64,000 nt of DNA from Zygnema cylindricum (GCA_037447655.1 JBBHKE010001581.1:62001-126000); one strand, 5' to 3'; numbered from the stretch's first letter, positions 45,217 through 57,202 are shown. Notes: a model not told the origin generated them from the letters alone. Numbers and translations: made by a program.

Positions 45217-46815
45217 ATCAATTACCTCACTTATCCCAACATAAATTATTGTATATATAGTATATAGGTTATTTAGTCGAGAGGTGTGATTTGCCCAGTA
45301 TTCTGAATCTAATGTTTGTTTCCATTTCCATTGTTTGTTTGTTTCATTCCTTCATTCCTTGGTCCATTAAGTTAGGGATTTGATCTCCCTCCATTCGTCC
45401 CTTCCATCCATCCCCTCCTTCCCCATCCTCCTCCCTCCTCCTCCTCTTCATCACCCCTCCCTGTCCTCCTCCTGCCACCCCCCATTCCTGTCCATCATTT
45501 GTGTTTGTCATCACATCCTTCCATCCATCCTCATCATGTTCCATCCCTCCCTCTCCATCCCCTCCCTCCTCCCCTCCATCTCCTCCCTATTTCCATCACA
45601 TCACATCTCCATCACCTCTCCTCCTCCCTCTCCCCTCCCCTCCCCTGTTTCCCCACCATTTTTTTTTTTCAGGGAGATAGATAGAGTTGAAGAAATGGAG
45701 GTTACTTTGGTCTTAATGGTTTGTATTACAACTTCCTATATGTTTATTTCGTAATTAAACAATTTTTAAGTTATTGTATAATAGTTGTTAATAAAGTTAA
45801 AAAAAAATTGTCCCTTTGTGTTTTGTTTCTTTTCAGAAAGCCTCCTCCACCGACCGGTTTCTGGTAAAACTCCCTTTTCCAAAGCTAATATATTATATTA
45901 TATTTTGTTAATTTTGTTCGCATTTATATGTTTTGTCTCTTGTGTTTTGTCTTGTATGTTTTGTCCCATGTTTTCAGTGTCACATGTTCTATCATATATT
46001 TGTTGTAAATGTTTTGTCTTTTAAGCTTTGTCTCATACGTTGTCTTATATGCTTGTCTCATATTTTTTTTGTCTCATATAAGCATTCAGTTGCATTGGAA
46101 TTTTCATGTTTGATTTACTTCACAATGTTCTTCTGCATAAATTTTGATGTGCCGTTAACAAATAGTGAGTTCTTCATCTATTAGTGAATTTGATAATAAA
46201 CTTTTGTTAAAAAGCTTTTGATAAAAATTTATCTTTGAAGAGGTACAAAGTAAAAGCAAGGTGACGCCTAAATATACTGTACCGTTTTTTCCCTTTCACT
46301 TCATGACATAAATTATGTGTTTGGGGTTTGGGAACTGCAGGGGTTTTGTAAGCAGATTGATATTATCATAATATGTCTCTCTCCTTTCTGAAAATTTCCA
46401 TCTTCACTCGTACCTCTTCCCTCTTCCCTCTTCCCTCTTCCCTCTTCCCTCTTCCCCCTTCCCTCTTCCCTCTTCCCTCTTCCCTCTTTCTCTTCCCTCT
46501 TCCCTCTTCCCTATTCCCTCTTCCCTCTTCCTTTCCTCTTCTTGTTTCCCCTCTTCCCGGGATAGTTAGGATGTGTTATTATTAGTTTGACACATTATTT
46601 TCTGTGTAACTTTAGACTGAATTGGTATCCGTTTTTCGAAAGCTTATAAAAAAAAATTATATCAATATATCTGTTGCCTTCCTTTACTCGTGTCTCCTCT
46701 TTAGTCATTTTTACAATTGTGTTTTTACGATTAATTTCAGGCACTTAAAAAAGTGTTTTTCAAAAATGAAAAGTTGTTTTTGATTGGAGGAGGCAGTTGG
46801 AGCCACATGTTTTAG
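31977..46815 (+). CDS. Chloroplast adenylate kinase fused to DUF1995 (AMK5-like)
   Basis: Nineteen exons: 31977-32192, 32306-32413, 33368-33496, 34313-34459, 34861-34935, 35605-35685, 37075-37113, 38146-38277, 38784-38819, 39042-39122, 39927-40065, 40766-40845, 41754-41819, 42552-42581, 43508-43617, 44780-44914, 45673-45718, 45837-45863, 46741-46815 (583 codons plus stop). Residues 1-72 are an Ala/Ser/Arg-rich transit peptide. The kinase (73-252) interconverts ATP, AMP and ADP. It has the P-loop [11 protein letters not shown] (K98), [18 protein letters not shown] and the LID part [12 protein letters not shown]. The DUF1995 part (about 266-540) includes [37 protein letters not shown] and [12 protein letters not shown]. 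Fusion and order match plant adenylate kinase 5 of the chloroplast. The exon expected to encode DG(F/Y)PR, between 33496 and 34313, is not found. Exons 7 (37075) and 17-19 are the least certain. Confidence 0.85.
32415..32512. repeat. (TC)n-rich tract in intron 2 of the kinase gene
   Basis: Nearly continuous tctctc directly after the exon 2 donor, with related CT-rich sequence to about 32700. Non-coding. Confidence 0.8.
35849..36200. repeat. Tandem duplication of ~175 bp in intron 6
   Basis: Two adjacent copies, 35849-36027 and 36028-36200, both running from gactgttagtagac to gataaatccat with only scattered differences and small indels in A runs. The high similarity suggests a fairly recent duplication. 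Confidence 0.9.
39124..39345. repeat. 15-bp tandem array in intron 10
   Basis: About 14 units close to TATTCTTTTCGCTAA, starting right after the exon 10 donor. Some units carry ctaataatc or gcccatgttc variants. Confidence 0.85.
39703..39865. repeat. ~20-bp tandem array in intron 10
   Basis: About eight degenerate units near GGAAATTGATCCTATTAAA. It lies between the 15-bp array and exon 11. Confidence 0.75.
40049..40330. repeat. ~92-bp triplication spanning the exon 11 donor
   Basis: Three degenerate units with landmarks ctcggtgccgtag (40053), cttggtgctgtat (40144) and cttggtgccgaag (40237), each followed by a gtttgaaaaaaag-like stretch. The first unit includes the last codons and donor of exon 11. 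Only that unit keeps a usable gtaag donor. Confidence 0.7.
41020..41530. repeat. Triplicated module in intron 12
   Basis: The block ggggttttgga ... tactgtttgtcgccaaaagtac followed by a CCCTCT-rich run occurs three times, with landmarks near 41073, 41315 and 41463. The spacer carries gaattgtacaaaaa. Confidence 0.8.
43141..43345. repeat. (TTCTA)n-type microsatellite in intron 14
   Basis: Long run of ttcta, ttctg and ttcca pentamers, strongly pyrimidine-biased, within the intron before exon 15. Confidence 0.85.
44230..44765. repeat. Decayed GATGAAAAATG minisatellite in intron 15
   Basis: Words agatgaaaaatg, gatttgtttgagttaaaa and gttaagagat recur in loosely ordered units of about 50 bases up to the acceptor of exon 16. 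The regular units at 44700-44755 (gagatgaaaaatgtaaagaa) are the youngest. Confidence 0.7.
45171..45212. repeat. (TA)n microsatellite in intron 16
   Basis: About 21 TA units; non-coding. Confidence 0.9.
46411..46540. repeat. (TTCCCTC)n heptamer array in intron 18
   Basis: About 17 units of ttccctc with a few variants, between exons 18 and 19 of the kinase gene. Confidence 0.85.
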
Positions 46816-49334
46816 TGTTTCCGAATGGAAAATATATATTTTCCTTAATGAAAATTTAGCGACGGTTGTTGTACCTTTTGCTTCCTATTTTTTTTTTTTT
46901 TTGCTTTTTTTGAATGTCTTTCATTTTTTATTTTATGTTTGTTTATATTAAAATACTCTTTCGAGGTTCGTCTTATGACTATGGGCATAGAGGTTTAAAT
47001 AGTCAGTACACATTGTGTGTATCATATAATGACAAAAGAATCATTTAATTTCTTTTGTTATTACGATTATTTGTTATTGTAGCCACAATATAGTTTATAT
47101 ATGCTTAAGGAATTATTTCGTGTCAAAATTATTTGCTATACATTCAACCACGATATACCTTATATATGCATAAATGTCAATAGTAATATTGATTTGATAC
47201 ACAAAAAAGGACTTGTGACCGTAAATTATTATTTTTCCGACTTTCCTATAAATGCAAAGATCGGAAGGTTGTTAATTCTCAACCGTGGATTGCTAAAGTT
47301 TGTTTTGATACTTTACCAAAATTTATTTAACAATCTATTCATTAACGATTTATTGTATATTTGTTATTTTAACAATTTGTTTAACAATCTTAATATGAGG
47401 TAGAGTGATACTTGCACTAGAAATTTGTTTATTTGTTCCTTTGTTTGTTTGTTTTATAAAATAATTGTCGAAACGAAGAAAAAAAATTCAATCAATTTTA
47501 ATTCAATCTAGGATTGTGGATTTTGCATGGAATCCCCTCTCTGTACATTAATAAGGCACAAATCTCAAAAGTTTGTACAGATGTAGTTGATACAATCTCA
47601 ACAGCACAAATGAGATCCAGTGATTCATGCATGAGAATTTTGTTTGAAAAAAAACAAAAATGTAAAATGTTTTTGCTTGTTTTTTGTTTTTTTTTGTTTT
47701 TGTTTTTTTGGAATTTGTTTGTTTTTCCTAATTGTGGGTCCCTTCACCGTACATTAGGAAGGCACATCAAGCCAAAAACGGATGTGATTGGTCACCTGCG
47801 TGGCTGGAAAAGTAAACGATTATTTTGATTATTTTAGCGACAATTGTGAATTGTACTTTGTCGCGTTTTTACAAATTAAATCTACCAACTATAGATACGA
47901 GTCCGTACCTCATCAATTAGCACAAGACGACAAGTGGGAGGCTGCAAGCTATGGATTGAGTTTTTGACACAGTTATAATGAGGAATCAGTTAAACAAGGC
48001 AGTAAATATTTGTTTTTTGTTCACATGTTTACATGTTTTTACATGTTTAGTCCTTGTAAGCCAGCTGATAATTATAGTCTCTGTAAAAAAAAAAATCTTA
48101 CGTTTCCCTGTACGGATATGTTAAAAACATTTCGTTCTTTGATGCTCAGGATTAGACCTAACCGGATGTTTGTACTTGGATTCCGTACAGCTAATAACAG
48201 GGGAACAATGGGGCCGAAAACATTTTTAGAGAAAAATGGTCGTCTTGCACAAACGTCCCATTTACCTATCAAAAGTCAGTTTTATATCAGCTATTCAGTC
48301 ATTTTTTTCTCAACCAGAAAAAGATTTTCCGTTTGGCTAAAAACAAACTGCATTCCCTGTAAAATACGGAGGTGTGCACCTAAAAGCGAATTCCTGACAC
48401 ATCAAACTTTCTATAGAGAGCAAATAGAGCCACTTGTAAAAACGTGTTGTTTGATTCTCCATAAAGGTTGTTTAAGTTTCACATTTTAATAGGCCATATT
48501 CAGCTTGACTCGCGACAGTATCGCGATTCGATTCGAACAGAGGAACGCGGCGAATGGCGGCGGGCGAGCGATTCGCGGCTGGTCCAGCGGCCGCTTTCCG
48601 CGAAGCTTCTTCATCTAGCGCGCGTGCCGACCGCCCGTCTTTCCACGCCGTACGGCTGCGATTCCATGGGTTTGAATTTGACCTTAAATGGCGATCCGCC
48701 GTTGACCTGAATGCGTCTCTCGTGCGAGGATGATCGAAATTTGGTACGAACTATATTAATTCAGTTTGGTTGTTGACCAATAGCGTACGGTCAAGTAATG
48801 TAAACTGCTTTCAACCGGCAGGAAATCTGATGATCGCCGTCATACAGTACCGTTGTTTTTCCATCGAACTCTCTTCCAATGGACGTTTCTTTTTTTTTGT
48901 TCGAATGTCCATCTCGCGCGAGAGAGGCGGACGGCGGTCGATGACGGTTGGCGAAAGCCGGCAGCTGACGGCCAATTTGGTCGAATTGAAGTCCGGTCGT
49001 CTCCCGCACGATGCAAAAAGGTCAGTTTGGAATGCTGCAGCTTCCGTACGCGGTACGCCGTACGGTAATTCCAGGAGCCCGCCGCAGTCTTCTCCGGCGC
49101 TACAACACTTTGGGCTTTTCCGGCCGCGCACCGCAATTCACCGCGATTCTCCGTTCGAAAGTTTGAACCGGCCACGCGTCACAGCCAGTCACAAGTGCGC
49201 CGCAGCCGACCATGCGCCTACGACCGTCGATCTGGTCAACGGCGGATCTGGAGCGTCCAAGATTTTTCTCTCATTTTTCGGTCGCAGCACTCGCTTCATC
49301 TGTCTGCTCCCTCTGCCCTCTCGCTGAGATTCCT
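46816..49334. other. Intergenic region; GC-rich from 48500
   Basis: 46816-48490 is AT-rich, presumably holding the 3' UTR of the kinase gene, with no gene recognised. 48500-49320 turns clearly GC- and CpG-rich (cggccgctttccgcgaagc and similar) and leads to a TATA box, so it is probably the promoter region of the next gene. Open frames there on both strands look like composition effects. Confidence 0.5.
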
Positions 49335-49343
49335 TATAAATAG
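49335..49343 (+). promoter_or_regulatory. TATA box of the Pro-rich secreted protein gene
   Basis: TATAAATAG lies 142 bases before the start codon, at the edge of the CpG-rich block. A transcript start about 30 bases downstream would give a 5' UTR of roughly 110 bases. Confidence 0.6.
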
Positions 49344-49484
49344 TGACTTCGGACAGAAGAAAAAACAGCCAACTAAGCAACCCACTAAGAATCCATTCCA
49401 CTTTTACAAAAGCATAAAAGATATCCATCCGAAATTTTTAGCCGTTCGAATCTTTGCTCGTCGTAAAAGGAGCAATCGTTTCCC

Positions 49485-51973
49485 ATGACGAAGTCAAATC
49501 TGTCTCCCAAACTCGGTTGGCGCCTGGTAATGTGCGCCGTGGTGTTGGCGATGAGCCACACTCCTTTTTGTGCCGAGGCTGCGCGCAGTTTCGGAATGAG
49601 GATGGACAGTAACAAAATGTTGAACCGCGTGTCTGCTCGAACTTTGATGACAGTCTCCTCCACTTCCTTCCCTCAGTGCGACTTTTTCCTTTCCCCGACA
49701 AACGAGACCATCCCAAGCATCAGGTAGGATCGACGACCCGACTCGGTTTCTCCATTCGGCTGTGTTTCCGCGTTGAAATATGGAAAAAAATATTCTCTGC
49801 AATGATTTGAATCTGCAAAGCTGGAAGTCATCAAATGGTGGCTCAAAATGTCGACTCGAAAATCACAGCCGGGAGTGGGAAGGAGAGGTTAGAGGAAGAT
49901 ATAAGGGGGAGAGAATGGTGCAGGAAGGGAAAGAGGATGGACGGAGGGAGGGAGGGAGAAAAGGATAGCGGAAGGGAGAGAGAGAGGGGAAATGGAAGTA
50001 GGGTAGTTACGAAGGTAGGCAGATAGGTAGTGGTAAAAAGGAAAACTCGGGTAGGGAAAGGGAAGGGGGAAAGGGATTGGGAAGGGGGGAAGGGATTGTA
50101 AGAGAGGAGAAAAGGGACGAAGAAAGAGGGGAGAGAGGCGATGAGAATTTGCTCGAGGAAGAGAGGGGGGAGGGGGGGAGGGGAAGTGATGGAGATGATA
50201 GAGGCAGGATTTTGGGTACTTTATTAATTCCGACATTCACCTTTTCTCCCCCTTTTTCCCCTTGGCTCATCCCCTTTTTTCCCCTCGGCTCATCCCCTTT
50301 TTTCCCCTCGGCTCATCCCCCTTTTTCCCCTCGACTCATCCCCCCTTTTCCCCATCTGGCTTTGTCGTCTCCTCGCATTTCTTCTCAGTTTTCCTTTTTC
50401 TCTACTACACATCTTCTCCCTTTGTCTGCATATGCATCTACCTTACTACAACTTTTTTTTTTTTTCCCCGCCGAAGTTGAAGCTTTGCAAATGTTGGCGG
50501 GAAAAAATGTTTTTCGAATCCTCAGAAAAACTGTAATTCAACCCCGATCGGAAATTCTTTGTTTGTTTTAATTTCTATCTGAAAAAAACAATGCGTTATA
50601 TTTTAGCAAGCAATATATTTGATATGCATTTTTCATACGCGTGTTCATTTGAAAAACACAAAACCAACTGACGCGAAACTTATTGTCCATTTCAGTTTGG
50701 ACGGATCGACTGACTCAGGAGTAGGGCCATACGTTATGGACTCTGTGAGTGGAGAGATCATTGAAGTCGACAGTTCTGGAGAGGCCTCCTTCATCTGCTC
50801 GGATAATGCGGGAACCAGCACCGGCGACCAGTTTTATGTCAACGGGCAAGCAGCTCAGATCAAGTTCCGCAGCTTTAATTCGGTAAGTTTAAAAAAATGA
50901 AAAACTCCAACACCGGATCTCATTGGCACTCCGTGGTCTATCACGGATCGATCTCTACGTTTCAATGTACCTAAACTACTTTATTTTTAATAATTCGATC
51001 AGGTGATGTATAAGCATATAATGAATGGAAGGTTGGAATTCCATCAATATAGTTGACAACTTGACGAGGATTAGAAATTGAGGCTTACGCTATGCTGTTT
51101 GGCATCTATTGCAGGCACCCAAAGCCTACTTCCAGAACTCTTGCTTCGTGATTCCTCTCACCGCGGTACAAATTCCAACAGGCAATACCGTACTAAACCT
51201 CAACTTGGGCGACACAAACCAGCAAACTTACCCCGACGAGCGCCGATGCCTTGTCTTTGGCACGGGTCCCTCAACCGCACCTTGCACATGTTCAACCTCC
51301 TTTAAAACTCTTCCCGTATCGCCTCCACCACCTCCTCCCTTCTCCTTCACCTCCTTCACCTTCTCCTCCTCCTCCCTCACCTTCTCCCCCACCTCCCTCA
51401 CCTTCTCCCCCACCTCCCTCACCTTCTCCCCCACCTCCATCGCCACCCCCACCTCCACCATCTCCTCCCCCTCCTTCGCCTTCACCTCCTCCACCGTCGC
51501 CTCCTCCCCCACCCCCTCCTTCACCACCACCTCCTCCCGCATGCAACACCTCTTGCCCATCCACTCCCTTGGAGCTTTGCGACTTCTACTTTGCGGGATA
51601 CAAAAGCGAAATCCCCACGATTGCGCTTGTGAACGGCGAGGGGACGAGTTTGAGTACCGGTTTGAGGACAAATAAGACGGGAGATGAGCTTGTCGTTGAG
51701 GTGGACGAGTCCGGTTCCGCTCTCTTCCGAGAATGTCCGGCATCTACTAACTCTGTCGGAAATCAATTCTACCTAAATGGTGAAGATGCTGTTTTGAAAG
51801 CCCGGACCTTCCAAACAACTCCGGGCATCGATTACTTCCGCAGCCGTTGTGTCATGTTGCCCGTTACCGTGTTCAGAATCACCTATAAAGGTGTTGCTTT
51901 CAATGTCCCGGCGGACGATACGGAGAACCTCTTCGACACAACAAGGCAATGTGTGATGTTTAAGACGTCGTAA
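49485..51973 (+). pseudogene. Two-domain, Pro-rich-rod secreted protein (pherophorin-like layout), one frameshift
   Basis: Exons 49485-49723, 50696-50882 and 51115-51973; intron phases 2 and 0. Residues 1-32 are a signal peptide (VMCAVVLAMSHTPFCAEA). A four-cysteine domain follows, with CDFFLSP, EVDSSGEASFIC, GDQFYVNG, NSCFVIP and RRCLVF. Then come CTCSTSF, a rod rich in SPPPP and SPSPPPP, and a second copy of the domain with CDFYFAG, EVDESGSALFREC, GNQFYLNG, SRCVMLP and RQCVMF. It ends without a membrane anchor. The layout of two globular domains around a hydroxyproline-type rod matches pherophorins of volvocine algae, but I cannot confirm the domain family. The frame slips by one base at about 51331-51343 in CCT-rich sequence. 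No AG occurs there, so an intron cannot explain it. Removing one base gives 427 codons. Either a sequencing error or a recent null allele. Confidence 0.72.
50250..50345. repeat. ~25-bp tandem array in intron 1 of the Pro-rich gene
   Basis: Four near-identical units of the type cggctcatccccttttttcc. Non-coding. Confidence 0.85.
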
Positions 51974-54633
51974 GCTCTTACGATTTTTTTTGTTCCAATA
52001 GATCAATTGGATTTCTTTTCCATGCCTCCCTCAATCCTATGCAACTTAGAGACAGTGTTGGAAGCTACTCGAGCACTGCAGTTTTTTGCTAGAAAATTTA
52101 ATCTAATTGTGATTTTCTTATCCAAAAAGGTGTAAATAGATCTTAGTCTATGCCATTGTAAATGCTTGATCATAGGTTTTTTATTATTTGTCCGGGAAAT
52201 TTTTCATTTCCTCTTATTTATTATCAATCAAGAATCGATTTTTCCCTTTGTGCCTGTTGCTTCTTACTTTTTCTATGAATTGAATGGAAATAGACAAAAG
52301 GTGTTGTTACCTCATGTGTTTTTTTGAAGTTACCAAGTTTTTGAGCAAATTAGTTGCGACTCTAATGTATTTCCGAAACAGTATTGGTGCCAATTTATTG
52401 ACAGTGTGGATGTAATGAATTGCGAAATAGTTTAAAGATGTCATGCCAAAAAACTCATTCCCTTCACCAAGTTAGTGCAGATTCGGTTTTAGACCTGTCT
52501 GAAACACAAGAAATATAGCCAGATTTTGAAATCTCAAAAGTTTTTATCTCTTAGTCTAAAAGTTTTGGCTGGGACTAGGGTCGGATGTTGGAACAGAGGT
52601 TAAAGCGAAGGATAGCGGTTGAGGTATGGGTTAGGAGAATTGTTTGATAATGTGCTATTGATAAGCTGTGGATTGGAAACTAGTTTATTTCCATCTTTTT
52701 TTGTGAGAAAGACTCTTACCTTAATACGTCAACGTAAAAAGTTTTCTTGCCCGTGGTGTCTTAAAGGGAGAGGGGGGAGAGGGAGAGGGAGAGGGGGGGA
52801 GGGGGAGAAGAGGGAGAGAGAGAGAGAGAGAGAGAAAGAGGAATAATTTGCACCAAAACCTTATGCCTGACCATGGCCATGTGAACGCTAATTGCCATCA
52901 CATTTGATAATTGTTGCACTCTTTACAGTGAATGAAACATGAAATAGTGTAGAACCTAATGCTAGAAGATAAAGTTGTATGAACTGACAAAGATAATGGT
53001 AAAATTGAAAATTTAAATGAATTTCACGAATGGACCACACTAATTTACCATTTTACAATACCTCTGACCGCACAATTTACAACCCATACCAATTATAATG
53101 TACACCAATAATGATTAACTGTATCGTCTTGCCATGAAAATAAACTAAGGAAAGCAAGTTTTGGATTAGATCATATTTTTCAAAGAATGAGCATAAATAG
53201 GTTAAAATGGATGAAATTTTGTGCCTTTTCTACCCCTAGAAATATTTAAAACATTAAAAAATAGGTTCATCCCTCTTAGCCCTCCGGATAGACACCTGGC
53301 GCCCTGTTTTACGGGAAAACTCAGAGACAGGAATTAGGGGGGACTGGGGACTGCTGGGAGGGGAGAGGAGAGGGAGGGGAGGGGTGGGGAGAGGAAGGGA
53401 GGGGTGGTAACGGGAGGGGAGAGGTGGGGAGAGGGAGGGAAGGGGAAGGGAAGGAGAGGAGAGGGTAGAGTTAGGGGAGGGTAGCGGAAGAGAGGTAATG
53501 CTTATGGACAGTAATTAGTGTGGCTTGGGGACTCTCCCCAGCCTTGCCTCCCTGTAGAGGAGAGGAGAGGAGAGGAGAGGGGAATGGGGAGGAGGGGTGG
53601 GGAGTGGATAGAAGGGGAGGGGAGGGTAAAGCAGAGGGGAGGAGGGGAGGGGAGAAGAGAGGAGAGGAGAAGAGAGGAGAGAGGAGTGGACAGGATGGGA
53701 GTGGAGTGGATAGGAGGGGAGGGGAGTGGTGAGGAGTGGAGGAGGACATTTTATCCCCTCCCATGTTTTTTCGCCTTAGATAATGGGCCCACACCACGCT
53801 AATTTGTTGTGCACCCCTTTTCTCACTGTAATTTCCTGGGCACATAAAAATCATAACATTTTTTGTAAAAGTATGTGTTTGGAGAAAAATATTACAAGAT
53901 GAAAAAATCAGGCGTGTGGCCTTGTGGATGCCCGTTGGGTATTTGGTTTCAAAGGAGTTTTTCTTCTTTTTTTCCGTTTTGCCCTTTTCAATTCCGTATG
54001 TTTTATTTTGAATTACGAAGACCTGTCCGGTCTGTCGGAGCACAAAAAAAATAAAAAAAAAATGAACGCCTAATTATTTTTTGGGCGCAGTGGAATTTTT
54101 TTACTTAAACACGTTTTTGATGCTGTACTCCCTCGTGTACTCATTTAATTCAAAACATCCGTGCAATTTTAATAGTTACATGGTATTCTTTGTATTTTTT
54201 TAATGTGATTGTTGGTTGGATTAGCTATCAAATGTTTTACATCAAATTTTCTTTTTTTCTTTTTTTCTTTTATTTTTTCTAGGATCCAAAAATATCATGT
54301 GACCATGTGATGTAAAAATACACGTAATCGTTTCATTCCAGCCACTCGAAGTTGGGGGGGGGAGAGAGGGGGAGAGAGGGGAGGGGGTGGAGGGGAAGAG
54401 AGAGGGAGAGGGAGAGTGGGAGCAGTTGGTAGATATTTGTATATAAAAAATTCCACTCGCCCGACATTTCGTCGGTAGTGGCGGGAGGGCGAGTTCGCGC
54501 AGATAAAGATAAGGGAGTTGTTCCGGTACGGTACCAAAAATGTACGGATGTACATTGGCGTATTAGGTGCTTTTGTTTTGGAAGGTTCTATTGACGCCAA
54601 ATTGGGGAAGGAGATCTAGATTGTGGTCGGTGC
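51974..54633. other. Intergenic region with purine-rich tract
   Basis: No gene recognised. 52766-52840 and 53333-53750 are long G/A-rich tracts (ggggagag, gagggg). They create spurious open frames on both strands around 53471-54043. Confidence 0.55.
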
Positions 54634-54843
54634 ACCGTGTATCGCTATTAGTTTTAATATTTTTTTCGCCATTTAAACATCATTTTTCCGTACGCACTTG
54701 TTCGATTTTGAAATGAAGATCGCCAATCTTTTATATCAATCGTAAACCGTCAGATCCTAAATACGACAAGTATGTACGGAAAAAAAGATGTTTTAAGTGG
54801 AAAAAAAAAGTAAGAAACATTAACACTAATAGCGATACACGGT
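54634..54843. mobile_element. MITE family M2, copy 1
   Basis: About 210 bases with long imperfect inverted repeats: ACCGTGTATCGCTATTAGT at the left and ACTAATAGCGATACACGGT at the right. Pairing continues inward through ttttttcgcc/agtggaaaaaa and catctttttccgtac/gtacggaaaaaaagatg. It can fold into one long hairpin. No coding capacity. The target duplication is unclear. Confidence 0.75.
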
Positions 54844-55589
54844 ATGCTGTACTTTTTCTTGTACAAATAAGTGTACGCTTTACTGTACGGACAAGGATCC
54901 GATTCCTGGGCAGGCAAGCTTGGTGATAACGGTCGCATTGAAGGTAGTTGACTTTGTTGCTGACTTTTCTGTTGACCTGTTTGGTAATCCTCCGATGGAC
55001 CGTACCCTTAGATCTGGCTGATCTGACGGCTATTAATGACTGTAAAAATTGGCAGACCCGCGACATTGTTCTGTCCGCGGAGTTAACAAAAAATTATTGT
55101 CGGATTCACTTACCGTACAATTATGTGAATGACGTAACTTGACGTTACTTCTAACGGGATGCTGACCCGCTGCATCCTGTGTACAGGATAACTATTTATC
55201 ACGTACTAAAACTCTAAAAGTAATACTAGACATACAAAACATACTAAATGGTACAACTCGTACTCTTCCATAACCAACAGCTCAATTTACTTATCCGCGT
55301 AAAATGGATTTATCACACTCCAATCCTAGCTGTCCAATGTAAACTATGAGAATGGGCTACAAAAATAGGCGGTACAATAGTCTCTATCACGAAGCGCTCC
55401 GTACTAAGCTGCTACAGTTTACGAATCAACACACAAATAAAACACTTTCAAATTTAGACGACAAGTCACCTAATAAAAATATTTTGCCTCCCTACAAAAT
55501 TTTGACGTGGGAGCATGCAAAGCCGTAGTCAACATGCCAGATACCATTTTCGTGTTAGGTAAATAAATTAGTTTTGATACCCTTGTAAA
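54844..55589. other. Intergenic region
   Basis: No gene recognised. Several GTAC words and short open frames without features. Confidence 0.4.
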
Positions 55590-56480
55590 TATCTTTTCTC
55601 TAAAAATGGTGTTATCTGGATATTTTGACCTTTAACACCCACTTACTTCCAACCAATTGCCTTCCTCTACCTTCTATCTAGCAACTCCACTAGTTCCTAG
55701 GTTTGTCCTTTCATTATTGATTCCATCTCATCATTAACGACGTCAACTCATTTGTCCTTTTTTGGTGTCGCGAGCGTGGATCTCTCCCCCTCTCTCCCTC
55801 TACAATACGTTCTCCAACTTAGACCGAGAACGCAAAAGTCGTCTGGTCTTGTTTTCTAAGCTCGTTCTCCTTCCTCGGAGATATGGCAACAACCGCTTTA
55901 CTTCTCTCTCCCCTAGTGTCTTCTTCTCTCACACTATTTTCTTATTGAATTTCTTTAGTCTCTTTGGTTTTTACCGGTGTGACTTCGTCTTTTGCTGAGA
56001 GATTCATTCATAAACTTTCAAAGCTCTTTGATTGTTTGGTACATTGAGAGGTTTGTTGTCCTTCCCTCTTCCTTTACAAGAATGTTCCGAGCAACTGTAG
56101 TTTTCCCTTTTACTCTTATCGGATTCATCATATCCCACTAATTTACAATATCTCTCCGGATTCCGTCTTCCCTCCTTTTTTTGTCCGTTTTCCGTCTGTT
56201 AGGAACATTTTCCATGATGAAAGTTTTGCTACCAGATACTCTTAAATGTATCACTAGATGTTTCCTATTGTACTACATTCATCGACAGTTTTGTCTTTCA
56301 CTGCTCCGGTGGTGACTCTATTTTTGATGTAGTTCTCACACTTCATTACTTTTTCTGCCCAAAACTTAAGATTTAGTCTATTTTTTGTCCCTTGTCTGTC
56401 TCTTCTGTCCCTTTTCAGCAAGTGTCTTATTTAACCTTTCAGTTACACCTGGGAGAAGGTTTAGTTCCGAAAATTGTTGA
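55590..56480 (-). pseudogene. Highly decayed copia pol relic
   Basis: The plus-strand text parallels the integrase-to-RT region of element A in the same order. Examples are acccacttacttccaaccaa, gattccatctcatcattaac, gtgactctatttttgatgtagttc and ttcagttacacctgggag, against counterparts at 2680-3560. No open frame survives. Older than elements A, C and D. Confidence 0.55.
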
Positions 56481-56959
56481 GGCACTTTGACCGACACTGG
56501 TAACCAAGGATGAGAGAATCGTGACAGCTCCGACGAACTGGACTTACATGTATGGGTGAGGATCGACACCACCGCAAAATCTTGGCTAAAAGACGAAAAA
56601 AATGGAAACTGCAATTCTCTGGACAGTTCTACCATGTAGAGCTTGGAAATGAACTCACTCAAAACTCTTTTTATTTATATCATTTGAGCATTTTATTAAT
56701 AACACGAGCAAAACAAATGTTCTACATTCAAATGTAATCAACTGAACTGATTAAGACAAGTTTTGCGCTAAATACAATACTGAAACATGAGTTTCACAAG
56801 GTGTTGAGAATATCCTCCATAATATTTAAAAAGTACCAATGAACGTAACACCCTTAATTAATGATACAAAAACTGTCCTAGAAACTCAAATAACCTGTAC
56901 ACAAAAATCACAACTATAGTCGAAGTCCTTTGGTGTTACACTCGAACGGCAATGTATCC

Positions 56960-57202
56960 TCAGTGGCTATCACATGATGCCAAGTCACATCACACCACGT
57001 CACGTCACGTCCCTTCACATCACACCATATCATGTCATGTCACATCACTTCACGTCCCATCACTTCATGCCCTGCCATAACACATGACATCACGTCGCAT
57101 CACTTCTCGCCGCATCCACACACATCTCGTCCCATCACGACACATAATGTCACGTCACGTCACACTACCACCTCGCATCCTGTCACGTCACGCCCCGACA
57201 CG
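56960..57202. repeat. CACGTCACATCA-type minisatellite
   Basis: Dense irregular array of cacgtcac, catcac and cgtccc pentamers/decamers ending directly at the stop codon of the UBA gene, so it probably lies in that gene's 3' UTR or just beyond. Confidence 0.8.

Noticed and set aside
48770-49327. 185-codon open frame (+) and overlapping minus-strand frames
   Set aside because: They lie in the CpG-rich block before a TATA box, overlap on both strands, and show no domain or splice logic. The composition of the promoter region explains them.
53471-54043. 190-codon minus-strand frame, Pro/Ser-rich
   Set aside because: Translation of a G/A-rich tract. The opposite strand also gives long frames. 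No signal peptide or conserved part.
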